A model generated the notes under the pieces. The model saw only the letters and a list, made by a program, of their open reading frames with translations. It had not been told where the DNA came from and did no database searches. From contig NZ_JACHIF010000001.1 in assembly GCF_014203045.1 (NCBI RefSeq), positions 930,001 to 994,000 on the forward strand: a stretch of DNA of 64,000 nt. Direction: 5' to 3'. Made by a program: the position numbers and the translations under genes. Each line of letters begins with the position of its first letter. The stretch's first letter is position 1. The stretch comes from Prosthecobacter dejongeii. GTDB lineage: Bacteria; Verrucomicrobiota; Verrucomicrobiia; Verrucomicrobiales; Verrucomicrobiaceae. Positions 41,709-50,452 of the stretch are shown here, one piece after another.

Positions 41709-42341
41709 TTATAAGGGTAAATCTGCTGGCCAGTCCATCTGAGACTCACCATGCATGATCTCCGCAAGGACGGGTACACTTAAGAATTGCGCCAGAACCA
41801 TGCGGTTAGAAATGCTCGCTAGGTCCCTTTCATCGTGGGTATTATTCAGGATGATGCCCGCGCAGGTTAGGCCACGAGCTTGGATATTTTTAACCGTCAA
41901 AATCGTGTGGTTGAGGCAGCCTAATTTATTATTCACCACGACGATGATGGGAATGGACATCTCGCCAGCAAGATCCGCCATGCTCAGTTTCTCTGTCAAT
42001 GGCACTTCCCAGCCCCCAGCCCCCTCCACCAGCACCTGAGAAAACCGGGCGGCTAAGGAGAAAAACCCCTGTTTGGCGGCCTCCACATCCACTTTTTTGT
42101 TTTCCAGCAGTCCAGCGGCAAACGGAGAGGCAGGCACCTTGAGATAGACGGGATTCACTTCCTCCAGAGATAGCACTTCTTCGCTAGCCTGCCGCAGGGC
42201 GTGGGCATCCATGCGGTCACCACAGGCCAGCGGCTTGTAGCCCACGGCGGCATGCCCTTCACGACGCAGAGCCTCAATGAGCAAGCAGGTGACGTAGGTT
42301 TTGCCAGCGTCGGTATCGGTGCCGGTGATAAAGTAGTGCAT
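41709..42341 (-). CDS. bioD: Dethiobiotin synthetase
   Basis: The 210-residue protein has the P-loop GTDTDAGKTYVTCLL, YKPLACG, VLVEGAGGWEVPL and the nucleotide-specificity stretch VNNKLGCLNHTILT. It forms the ureido ring of dethiobiotin from diaminopelargonate, carbon dioxide and ATP, the penultimate step of biotin synthesis. No other bio genes are adjacent. It lies 52 bases after the beta-helix gene on the same strand. Confidence 0.96.
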   Translation of the reverse strand: MHYFITGTDTDAGKTYVTCLLIEALRREGHAAVGYKPLACGDRMDAHALRQASEEVLSLEEVNPVYLKVPASPFAAGLLENKKVDVEAAKQGFFSLAARFSQVLVEGAGGWEVPLTEKLSMADLAGEMSIPIIVVVNNKLGCLNHTILTVKNIQARGLTCAGIILNNTHDERDLASISNRMVLAQFLSVPVLAEIMHGESQMDWPADLPL

Positions 42342-42393
42342 GGGATGCTATGCAGCGCGGGAGATTCTTCGGCAATGACTGTTTGGCTCTTCG

Positions 42394-44952
42394 CTACTCC
42401 TTGCGCACGCCGATCTTTTCCACCGGGATGGCTTTGAAACCGAGCTTGAAGGCAGGGGATTCAGGCTTCAGGCGCCAGTCATCGTTCTTCCAGTCCACAA
42501 ACTGGGGATCAGCCACGAGGCTGTGTTTATCCCACCCCGCAGACTGCCAGGCGGTCCATTCATCCAGCGGTTCTGCCTCGGTGATGCGGATGTCATCCAG
42601 GAAGATCTGGCCTTGAGGTTCATGGCAGTCCACGCGCAGCCAGAAGGCTTTCATCCAGGGTTTCCAGCCAGTTTCATTTTCACGCAGCATGCGACCCGTG
42701 GCCTCCACTTCCTGCCATTCGCTCGTCGCGACGATGCTGGTGCTGCCGGTCTGCCAGTAGCCCTCTCCATTCTTAAACGAAGCCAGGGCGAGGCTCATTT
42801 TGGCACTCGGCTCGGTGGATCTGACACGCAGTTTCACCCGATAGGCAGCTCCGGGTTGGATAGGCACATCTGGGCCATGAAAGACGCTTTTGGGATTCTT
42901 GGGATCTTTCCCCAAAGCGCAGTCCACACGCAGGGCCCCTTCAGCCACGAGGAGTTGTACCTCTGGGTTAGGCCGATGGTTAAAACCCCAGCCTTTCGGA
43001 GTTTTACCCGCTGGAGCTTGATCGAAGTTTTCCACCACCAGCGGCTCGCCCTTGTCTGGGCCTACTTGATTGATGCCTGTGACGATGGGATGCCCGCCAT
43101 TCCAGGCGAGGTTATAATCAATCGAGTTCCACTGGGGGGAGGCATGACGGACATCGCCATACTTCACGCCGGGCGTATCGCCTAACATGATGTTATGCCG
43201 AAACACATTGCCGCTCATCATGGTGCCGTCTTCACGGATGGCATCCTTCGGGTGGAGATCCATGTTGCGCATGTTTTTCCACGCCGGCTGGCCCATGACG
43301 GATTCGTAGCCCTTCACCATGGTGGGGTAGTGACTGTCATAAAACCGCATGGTTTTTGTCCAACCATGGAGATCAAACTGGAACTTACCACCGAGGGCGA
43401 AGACGTTGTTTTCCACCACGCAGTCGCGGGCGTTGTGCATGTGAATGGGGGTGTGGGCCACCCGGAAAACGATGTTGCCGATGATGTCCAGCCCGCCGCT
43501 GTTATCATCGGGATAGAGCCCAAAGGTGAACCAGGGATGTTTCAGACCGCCCGCCTCCTGACCACAACCGACGATGTCATGGATCAAGTTATACCGCCAC
43601 TTGCTACCCCGGCTGCTGATCCAGTCCCGCCCGCCCGTGTAGATGGCACCGCCGTCCTGGGTCTCCAGCACCAGATGATGCAGATGGTTGTACTCCACGA
43701 TGAGATTGTTCCCACTCATCTGCACGCCCATTCGTGGGCCGTCATGGATGTGGTTATGCGCCGCCGTGTGGTCCACACCGTTGAGGGCAATGCCGCAAGC
43801 GTTCTTATTGAACACGCCGATGTGGTGGATGTGATTGTCTTCCGCCACGTGACCGGGACCTGTCAGCGTTTTGCCATCTCCCCCACTGAGGCTGATGCCA
43901 TTGCTACCTGTGTAGCTGATTTCATTGCGAGATAAGCGCACATTCTTACCCGTGCTCACGGTGATGCCGCTACCACTGAAGGCCCCCACCTGGGTAAGGG
44001 TGCAGCGCTCCACGCGGCAATCTTCCGCGCCATCCATCGTGATGGCGGAGCCGTGGCAACCAGTGAGGGTGAGGCCGCTCAAGGTGATGTTTTTAGCGCC
44101 CGTTTTGACCTTGAAAAAACTCTCCAGGAGGGGCAGGCGAACTTCCTGATCTGCTAGGGGCTGAGGAGGCCAAAAGTATAGCGTGCCCGTGTGCTTGTCA
44201 TAAAACCATTCGCCTGGCGCATCCAGTTCCTCCAGGGCATTTTGGAAGTGGTAGCGGTTATGCGGATGCAGGTCATAGCTGCAATCTTTCTTGAGGGTGA
44301 GCAGGCCCGTTTGAGAGTCCACAGACTGGATGGGCTCGATGAAATTCCACCAGCCGTATTGGGCAAAAATATCCAACTCCACATCCTCTGGGTGAGCCCA
44401 TTTTCGGATGTCGGTAGGTTTGACATAAAGATGACGTTTCCACTGATGTCCTTCAGGTGCCCCAGCCTGTGGAAAGTCCGCCACAAAGGCCCAGCCACCG
44501 TAAAGGGGATCCGCCTCCTCAAAGTTCGGGTAACGGGCCAAAATTTGGCGCTGGCCGCCGAAGAGCAGTTGTTTGGGCAAAAAGCCTTTGGGGACCAGCT
44601 TCGAAACATCTGCGCGCAAGATCTGGCCCTCATGGGGCTGCCAATCCGTAACCAGCGGGGCACCGATGAGTGTGGCTTTCGTGCCTGTGATGGTGAGGTG
44701 GGAATGGGGAGCTTCTAAAACGATGGGCTGGGTGAGTTCCGTGATCCCACCGGGCAGGCGCAGCGTGACAGGCTCCTGGTTGCCAGCCAGGCGCATCTCG
44801 CGCACCTGTTGCAAGGCCTGTGGCACAGATAGGACAGGGGAGACCTGGAGCTCCAAAGCCCCAAACAAGGGCGCACAGAAACCAAGGGCCAGTAGAAACA
44901 AGGGACGTTTGCAACACATGAGGCCGCAGAAATACATCATCCCACCTGTCAT
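42394..44952 (-). CDS. Secreted right-handed beta-helix protein, probable carbohydrate-active enzyme
   Basis: The 852-residue protein has a signal peptide (LFLLALGFCAPLFGALEL), then a long parallel beta-helix: repeated short strands such as NITLSGLTLTGCHGSAITMDGAEDCRVERCTLTQ, GSGITVSTGKNVRLSRNEISYTGSNGISLSGG, and HIHHIGVFNKNACGIALNGVDHTAAHNHIHDGPRMG. The C-terminal 250 residues include a carbohydrate-binding-like beta-sandwich with WQEVEATG and FLDDIRITEAEP. Enzymes of this build are polysaccharide lyases or hydrolases. The start may also be at the ATGATG at 44940-44935; the signal is unaffected. Its substrate is unknown. Confidence 0.85.
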   Translation of the reverse strand: MTGGMMYFCGLMCCKRPLFLLALGFCAPLFGALELQVSPVLSVPQALQQVREMRLAGNQEPVTLRLPGGITELTQPIVLEAPHSHLTITGTKATLIGAPLVTDWQPHEGQILRADVSKLVPKGFLPKQLLFGGQRQILARYPNFEEADPLYGGWAFVADFPQAGAPEGHQWKRHLYVKPTDIRKWAHPEDVELDIFAQYGWWNFIEPIQSVDSQTGLLTLKKDCSYDLHPHNRYHFQNALEELDAPGEWFYDKHTGTLYFWPPQPLADQEVRLPLLESFFKVKTGAKNITLSGLTLTGCHGSAITMDGAEDCRVERCTLTQVGAFSGSGITVSTGKNVRLSRNEISYTGSNGISLSGGDGKTLTGPGHVAEDNHIHHIGVFNKNACGIALNGVDHTAAHNHIHDGPRMGVQMSGNNLIVEYNHLHHLVLETQDGGAIYTGGRDWISSRGSKWRYNLIHDIVGCGQEAGGLKHPWFTFGLYPDDNSGGLDIIGNIVFRVAHTPIHMHNARDCVVENNVFALGGKFQFDLHGWTKTMRFYDSHYPTMVKGYESVMGQPAWKNMRNMDLHPKDAIREDGTMMSGNVFRHNIMLGDTPGVKYGDVRHASPQWNSIDYNLAWNGGHPIVTGINQVGPDKGEPLVVENFDQAPAGKTPKGWGFNHRPNPEVQLLVAEGALRVDCALGKDPKNPKSVFHGPDVPIQPGAAYRVKLRVRSTEPSAKMSLALASFKNGEGYWQTGSTSIVATSEWQEVEATGRMLRENETGWKPWMKAFWLRVDCHEPQGQIFLDDIRITEAEPLDEWTAWQSAGWDKHSLVADPQFVDWKNDDWRLKPESPAFKLGFKAIPVEKIGVRKE

Positions 44953-45118
44953 TCCTCTAGAAAACAGCCCTTATTGGAATCTCACGGCCTTGGATGTGGC
45001 TCCTTGATTTCTTGCGTCCAACCCTGTGAAGGTGAAAAGCAGCAACTTCTGCTTTGGGCATTTGTCATTTGCCCGGCATTCGACATGCTGTCACCCCGGC
45101 ATCCTTCCGTTTTCCATC

Positions 45119-46291
45119 ATGCTCTCTGTTCCTGAACAACTCGAAATCCTCAAGCGCGGCACTGTGACGATCCACAGTGAGAAAGAACTCGCGGCGAAAC
45201 TGGCCAAAGGCAAACCCCTGCGCATCAAGCTGGGTGTGGACCCCACGTCTCCAGACATCCACCTGGGGCATGCCGTCGCCTTGAGAAAACTGCGTCAGTT
45301 TCAGGATCTCGGGCATCAGATTGTGCTCATCATCGGCGACTTCACCGCCATGATCGGCGACCCCAGCGGCCGCTCCACCACACGCCCGCCGCTGACTTAC
45401 GACGAAGTTCTGGCGAATGCCAAGACCTACACCGACCAGGCCTTCCTCGTCCTGGACAAGGACAAGACGGAAGTCGTCTTCAACGGCAACTGGTTCAAAG
45501 AGATGCCCTTCATGGAAGTCATCAAACTGAATGCCCGCGTCACCCTGCAACAGATGCTTCAGCGTGAAGATTTCAAAAACCGCGTGGCCAATGGCACCGA
45601 GGTGCGCCTGCACGAAATCCAATACCCCATCATGCAAGGCTGGGACAGCGTGGTGGTGCGGTCCGACGTGGAGATCGGCGGCAGCGACCAGTTGTTTAAC
45701 ATTTTGGTAGGCCGCGACCTGCAAAAGGAAGAAGGCATGGAGCCACAGATCTGCATGACCCTGCCCCTGCTGGAAGGTCTGGATGGCGTGAAAAAGATGT
45801 CCAAGTCCCTGGGCAACTACGTGGGCCTGACGGATGCGCCGAAGGAGATGTTCGGCAAACTCATGAGCATCCCGGACGAGCTCATGGCAAAGTACTACCT
45901 GCTCGTCCTCGGCGAAGAACTGGATGCAACGATGCACCCGATGGAAGCCAAGAAAGCCCTGGCAGGCAAATGCGTGGCCGTTTACCACAGTGCCGCTGCT
46001 GCCCAGGAATGCCGCGACGACTGGGACCTGCGCTTCAGCAAGAAAGATCTCGCCAATGTGGAGCTGCCCCTGCTCACTCTGGCGGATCGCCGCGATGTGC
46101 TGGGCGTGGTTCAGCATGCCTACCTCTCCGTCTTTGAGCAGACCGTCTCAGGTGGTGATGTCCGCCGCCTCGTCCAAGGCGGCAGCATCCAGCTCAACGG
46201 CGAAAAACTCACCGACCCCAAAGCCGAACCCGCCTGGGAAACCGGCGCCGTTCTGAAGCTGGACAAGAAGAGGAGTGTGAGATTGGCGTAA
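45119..46291 (+). CDS. tyrS: Tyrosyl-tRNA synthetase
   Basis: The 390-residue protein has the HIGH motif as HLGH (48-51), the tyrosine-binding IIGDFTAMIGDPSGRS, the GSDQLFNILVGRDLQ block and the KMSKS loop KKMSKSLGN (225-233). A C-terminal S4-like domain (SGGDVRRLVQGGSIQLNGEKL) binds tRNA-Tyr. It belongs to the TyrRS type with a VDPTSPDIHLGH segment. ATG 45119 begins at the family N-terminus; the 31 codons upstream are not family-like. Confidence 0.97.
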   Translation: MLSVPEQLEILKRGTVTIHSEKELAAKLAKGKPLRIKLGVDPTSPDIHLGHAVALRKLRQFQDLGHQIVLIIGDFTAMIGDPSGRSTTRPPLTYDEVLANAKTYTDQAFLVLDKDKTEVVFNGNWFKEMPFMEVIKLNARVTLQQMLQREDFKNRVANGTEVRLHEIQYPIMQGWDSVVVRSDVEIGGSDQLFNILVGRDLQKEEGMEPQICMTLPLLEGLDGVKKMSKSLGNYVGLTDAPKEMFGKLMSIPDELMAKYYLLVLGEELDATMHPMEAKKALAGKCVAVYHSAAAAQECRDDWDLRFSKKDLANVELPLLTLADRRDVLGVVQHAYLSVFEQTVSGGDVRRLVQGGSIQLNGEKLTDPKAEPAWETGAVLKLDKKRSVRLA

Positions 46292-46312
46292 GCGAATTTT
46301 CAGAAACCAGCA

Positions 46313-46357
46313 TGAGACTGATGACGAAACATATCTTGCTTCGATTCAACAGTCTCA
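46313..46357. terminator. Stem-loop between the convergent tyrS and methyltransferase genes
   Basis: TGAGACTG (46313-46320) pairs with CAGTCTCA (46350-46357) around a 29-base loop that contains a smaller CGAA/TTCG pairing. It lies 22 bases after tyrS and 39 bases before the end of the methyltransferase gene. Without a T-run it is only a possible bidirectional terminator. Confidence 0.35.
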
Positions 46358-46395
46358 CGTTGGTGGTCGTCGCTTTCGGTTATAAAGCTACCCCC

Positions 46396-47685
46396 TCAAT
46401 CCATCAATGAAGTTGGCTTGGCGGGCACATGGACGGCACCGAGCAGGTATTCATGAAGTGGGGTGCCGTCGCTATGCTTTTTCAACAGGAGGTAATCGTG
46501 GTCATCCAAATCCAGACGCGAATCTACCTGCCAGAGGTCGGTGGTGTTCCGGTTGATCAGATCCAGAGCCGTGGGCAGGGAAACGAGCACGTGTGCGTCC
46601 GGGTGCCGCTCCAACAAATGACTGAGCGCATTCAGGGAGTCGGCTGGGTGAGTATCATGGCGATCTACAATCTCTGGGTGAAAAGCCTCTTCACCCAAAA
46701 TGAACACATCCCCACCTTTTTGATGAGCGTCTAGCCAGGAGGCCAGTGTTTCCCGATGCGCCTCCTGCAGATTTTGAACCCACCCATAACCTACCCCCAT
46801 GAGCAGTAGAAGGGCAGCCACGCCAAGCCCCACCCACAGGCCGCGCCAGTGAGGATCGTGAGAGGAAAGATCATCGGTTTGACTAACCCACTGCGGCTGA
46901 CGGCGCGCCTGAAGATAAGCTTCCGACCCGAGACTGGGAAATAGACCACCCCAGATTTGGTTGAGCCGAATCCACCAGCGCTGATTCTCCAGCGCATGGC
47001 CAGTGCGCCGCATCAAGTGGCTACCTGTTATGAACTCCACATCCAGCCCAGCATCCTCGGCAAGATGTCGCCAGCGTGTAGGCGAAAGAACGGTGATGTG
47101 CCCCCCGTGGGCGATCTGCCCTTTTTGCAAACGGCGGCGGAAATAACGCTCTCTCCACTGGGCCAACCAGTGTGGCATGGTGGGCGAGCCGCCCAGGAAA
47201 ATCCCACCCGGACGCAGGAGCCGGCTGATCTCCGCTATTGTGCTGCCAGGGCGGGGCAGGTGCTCAAATACATGCAAGCTAACAACGGCGTCTGCCACCT
47301 GGGAAGAGACAGGCAGTGTATCGTCGAAGTTTGCGTGATGCACCTCATCGTAGTTTGCCAGAGTGCGGACCTCCTCGCGCGGGTTCCAATCCAGGCCGAT
47401 CCAGCGATCCACGGTCCCTGCCGGGGTAAAGTGCTTCAGCCAGCCACGTTCACAGCCCAGATCCACAACGGTTAGCGGTCGCCCTAGTCTCTTGGCCTCG
47501 GCTTTCAGCGCCTGCCCCGCCCACCAATAACGAAGAAGGCGAACCGAATAGTCCGCCTTCTGCAAATGACTGAACAAGCGCGTGTGAGCGCTTTGTGGGA
47601 GTTCGGGAACGAGAAAGCGCAGGGGCTGTAAAGAAAAGGATAGGAACGGAAAGCGTTGTTTCATCATGTGCTTGGGAGCATGCAA
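46396..47685 (-). CDS. Class I SAM-dependent methyltransferase with membrane segment and extra C-terminal domain
   Basis: The 429-residue protein has a methyltransferase domain (about 65-250): motif I VVDLGCERGW, the acidic LDWNPREEVRTL, VSLHVFEHLPRPGSTIAEISRLLRPGGIFL, and GHITVLSPTRW. A hydrophobic segment (LWVGLGVAALLLLMGVGYGW, about 285-305) follows, and then about 120 residues outside or beyond the membrane (WLDAHQKGGDVFILGEEAF...). The build suggests a methyltransferase tied to the inner membrane with a periplasmic domain, perhaps for glycan or lipid modification. A second ATG at 47664 is an alternative start. Confidence 0.75.
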   Translation of the reverse strand: MHAPKHMMKQRFPFLSFSLQPLRFLVPELPQSAHTRLFSHLQKADYSVRLLRYWWAGQALKAEAKRLGRPLTVVDLGCERGWLKHFTPAGTVDRWIGLDWNPREEVRTLANYDEVHHANFDDTLPVSSQVADAVVSLHVFEHLPRPGSTIAEISRLLRPGGIFLGGSPTMPHWLAQWRERYFRRRLQKGQIAHGGHITVLSPTRWRHLAEDAGLDVEFITGSHLMRRTGHALENQRWWIRLNQIWGGLFPSLGSEAYLQARRQPQWVSQTDDLSSHDPHWRGLWVGLGVAALLLLMGVGYGWVQNLQEAHRETLASWLDAHQKGGDVFILGEEAFHPEIVDRHDTHPADSLNALSHLLERHPDAHVLVSLPTALDLINRNTTDLWQVDSRLDLDDHDYLLLKKHSDGTPLHEYLLGAVHVPAKPTSLMD

Positions 47686-47849
47686 ACTGCCTTGCGGCAG
47701 AAATCAGAAGCTATGAGATGGAAATGCGCTTTTTTTGTTCAAATCTGGAGATTTTTTCCTGTTTCTAGCCTAGCTAATCCATCGCGGCGGCTGCTTCGCC
47801 AAGTGCATACAAACAAAACGGTCCTATTCCCCTCGGCGTAATTTGAAAC

Positions 47850-49082
47850 TTATTCTTTGGTCAATTCCTCACGCAGGTCCGCGATACTATTACGCAGCCG
47901 AAGGGCACCCTCCCGCCATGTTTCAATAAGCCGCCGATGCGAAGCATAGTCCTCCAAGGCGTGAAGATCCTGGAGAGCGGCGAGGGCTTCGTGAATCCAG
48001 TTCAAACAGCGTTTGGTGATGGCGAGGACGTAACCGCGATCCATCGGGTTTTCCAAGTCACGGCGGGAGTGCAGGGCGGCGGCGAGCTTGCCACTGACCT
48101 GCATCACGTTCGACATGAAACGATCCAGCGGATGATCGGGGTCATCTCCCCGATCTTTATTCAGGCCCGTCGCACGCATGTCGCTCATGAGTCGGACAAG
48201 ATACTGGTGAGACTGGTCTTTGAGAGGATGCGGTTCATCTTTTTCCTCCTGTTTCCAGGATTCGTGCTCCACATCTTCGGCCGCTTGATTCATCAGCTCG
48301 GCCCATTCACGGCGGCGCTTTTTATCGTCGCTATCGTTTTCTGAGGGTTGCACTCCTTCCTGAGCATCGGCCATGTCTTCCAGCAGATGGTCCCAGCCCA
48401 TGACGAAGGCCGTTTTTTCATCGGCATCTTCATCTTCGCCATACTTTTCGTAGGCTTCCATGCTGGCATCAGCGAGCCGATCTGAAGCTTGCAGTTGTTC
48501 TTCCCACTGCTCCTCGGTCAGAGCCAGATCACCCTCGTCATCTTCTGGTTCGTTTTCAGTCTCTTCAGGCCGCTGAATGATGGCCGCGAGGAAATCCCGC
48601 ATGGCCTGCATGTTCGCCAGCTTTTGCGCACCTTCTTCATCCTCATCCATTTCCCAGACATGTTCCGAAATGGTGATCTCTAAATCCGCGCTCTCTACCA
48701 CGCAGCGGCCTTGCTCGGCAGTGAACCATTCCAGATAGAGGCTGTTTCGCCACTCCGTGGGGACGTCTTCGATGCGGTCTTCCCGGTAGGCGGCTTGCCA
48801 TTCTTCTTCCGGCACAGTGAAGACCTTCACCCTGCGCGAAGCCGTGATGTCACCGACCACTCCATGCTGGAGGCGATTCAGCTTCCGCAACTCAGGCTGG
48901 GGCAGGGCAGTGGGATTGACAAAGGAGACACGCGTGCCAGCCACGTCCCGCCAGGCATCACCATCCAGGTCCAGTTCCACGGGCTCCTCACGTCCGATTA
49001 ACCACAAACGACCCCGAACGCGGCCGCGTTCGGTGTTATCAATTTCACCATGGGTGATGGCGGTATGAATGCGTAATGCCAC
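47850..49082 (-). CDS. Acidic protein of unknown function, 410 residues
   Basis: The protein starts MALRIHTAITHGEIDNTERGRVRGRLWLIGREEPVELDLDGDAWRDVAG, continues with a beta-rich half, then a long acidic, Glu/Asp-rich helical middle (about 155-280) and a helical C-terminal part (LHSRRDLENPMDRGYVLAITKRCLNWIHEALAALQDLHALEDYASHRR). It has no signal or membrane segment. I do not recognise a family. The acidic middle suggests a chaperone- or scaffold-like protein, which is weak inference. Confidence 0.7.
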   Translation of the reverse strand: MALRIHTAITHGEIDNTERGRVRGRLWLIGREEPVELDLDGDAWRDVAGTRVSFVNPTALPQPELRKLNRLQHGVVGDITASRRVKVFTVPEEEWQAAYREDRIEDVPTEWRNSLYLEWFTAEQGRCVVESADLEITISEHVWEMDEDEEGAQKLANMQAMRDFLAAIIQRPEETENEPEDDEGDLALTEEQWEEQLQASDRLADASMEAYEKYGEDEDADEKTAFVMGWDHLLEDMADAQEGVQPSENDSDDKKRRREWAELMNQAAEDVEHESWKQEEKDEPHPLKDQSHQYLVRLMSDMRATGLNKDRGDDPDHPLDRFMSNVMQVSGKLAAALHSRRDLENPMDRGYVLAITKRCLNWIHEALAALQDLHALEDYASHRRLIETWREGALRLRNSIADLREELTKE

Positions 49083-49128
49083 GTCAAAGAAAGGGGGGAA
49101 GCAGGTGAGGGAGGCGCGGGGCGAGAGA

Positions 49129-50289
49129 TCAGGCTTTCAAGGCCTGCTCGATGTCTGCCCAGAGATCCTCCACATGCTCAATGCCGACGGAAAAACGCAC
49201 GAGGCCATCGGTGACACCGGCGGCTTCACGGATGTCTTTGGGGATGGAGGCATGGGTCATGGTGGCTGGATGGCACACCAGAGATTCGATGCCGCCGAGG
49301 CTTTCGGCCTGTGTGAAAAGACGCAGCCTGCGGATGAAAGCGAGGGCCTGCTCCTGCGTGTGGCCAAAGTCAGCCAACAGCATGCCCGAGCCCGCGCTCA
49401 TCTGCTTTTTCGCTAGCTCATACTGAGGGTTCGAAGGTAGGAAGGGATAACGCACACTTTTCACGTCGGCCCGGGCCTCCAGGCGGGTGGCCAACTCCAG
49501 GGCATTGGCACTGTGGCGCTCCATGCGAAGGGCCTCCGTCTTCACGCCACGTGAGGTCAGCCAGGAATCAAAAGGGCTGGGCTGCAAACCGAGGGCTTTT
49601 TGGGCAAAGATCATTTTCTCCTGCCACTCGGCGGAATTCGAACAGACCGCGCCACCCAGGGCATCGGAGTGACCATTGGTGTACTTCGTGGTGCTGAGCA
49701 GGGAGAGATCGGCCCCTAGATCCAGAGGACGCTGCAGGAGGCTAGAAGCAAAGGTATTGTCCATCACCACCGTGGCGCCAACGCTGTGGGCCACATCGGC
49801 GATGGCGCTGATGTCCAAAATTTTGAGCAGGGGGTTCGTGGGGGACTCCAGCCATACCAGGGCTGGTTTGATCTCAGCGATGCGGGCGTAGTTCGCGGGA
49901 TTGGCCAGGTCCACGTACTCGATCTCCACATTGAACTTGCGCAGCACGCGCTCAAACAGGCGGTAGGTGCAGCCATAGATGTTTTGTTCGGAGACGATGG
50001 TGTCCCCGGCTTTCAGGCCAAAGGCAATGGCGGTGATGGCGGAGACGCCGCTGGCGAAGACCGTGCAGTGCTGGGCATTTTCTAGGCTGGCCAGGGTGTT
50101 TTGCAAATTGCGATAATTGGGGCTGCCGCTGCGCGTGTAGTCAAAGCCGCCAGGATTCCCCGTCTCGTAGGTCGAGGTCATGTAAATCGGTGGGATGACC
50201 GCACCCGTTTCGCTGCGGTAATCCTGGCCGATGTGGATGGCTCGGGTCTCAAAACGTGCATCACTAGGCACCGTGGGGTCTTCTTTCAT
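49129..50289 (-). CDS. Cys/Met metabolism PLP-dependent enzyme (trans-sulfuration family)
   Basis: From ATG 50289 the protein has 386 residues. The family block FASGVSAITAIAFGLKAGDTIVSEQNIYGCTYRLF, the PLP-binding Lys in LSTTKYTNGHSDALGG, and VWLESPTNPLLKILDI are present. Candidates include cystathionine gamma-synthase, O-acetyl/O-succinylhomoserine sulfhydrylase and methionine gamma-lyase; the sequence does not decide. A start at 50307 adds six codons. It stands alone. Confidence 0.92.
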   Translation of the reverse strand: MKEDPTVPSDARFETRAIHIGQDYRSETGAVIPPIYMTSTYETGNPGGFDYTRSGSPNYRNLQNTLASLENAQHCTVFASGVSAITAIAFGLKAGDTIVSEQNIYGCTYRLFERVLRKFNVEIEYVDLANPANYARIAEIKPALVWLESPTNPLLKILDISAIADVAHSVGATVVMDNTFASSLLQRPLDLGADLSLLSTTKYTNGHSDALGGAVCSNSAEWQEKMIFAQKALGLQPSPFDSWLTSRGVKTEALRMERHSANALELATRLEARADVKSVRYPFLPSNPQYELAKKQMSAGSGMLLADFGHTQEQALAFIRRLRLFTQAESLGGIESLVCHPATMTHASIPKDIREAAGVTDGLVRFSVGIEHVEDLWADIEQALKA

Positions 50290-50452
50290 GGTCGGACGTT
50301 TACCCAATCATGCTGCGGCCAAGTTGCAAGCTTGGTAGCTCTGCGAGCCTCTTGTTTATGAGATTTTGATTTTATCGAAACCACTTCAAGTTCACATCCA
50401 CACAAGGCCCAGGGCAATGGGGTCAAAGTCTCCCTGCTACCGTTGCTGGTCT

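Noticed and set aside
45065-46117. 350-codon open frame opposite tyrS
   Set aside because: It is a His/Gln-rich antisense shadow of tyrS.
49425-49640. tRNA-like T-arm words (GTTCGAA, ATTCGAAC)
   Set aside because: They lie within the PLP-enzyme coding frame and no cloverleaf can be built around them.
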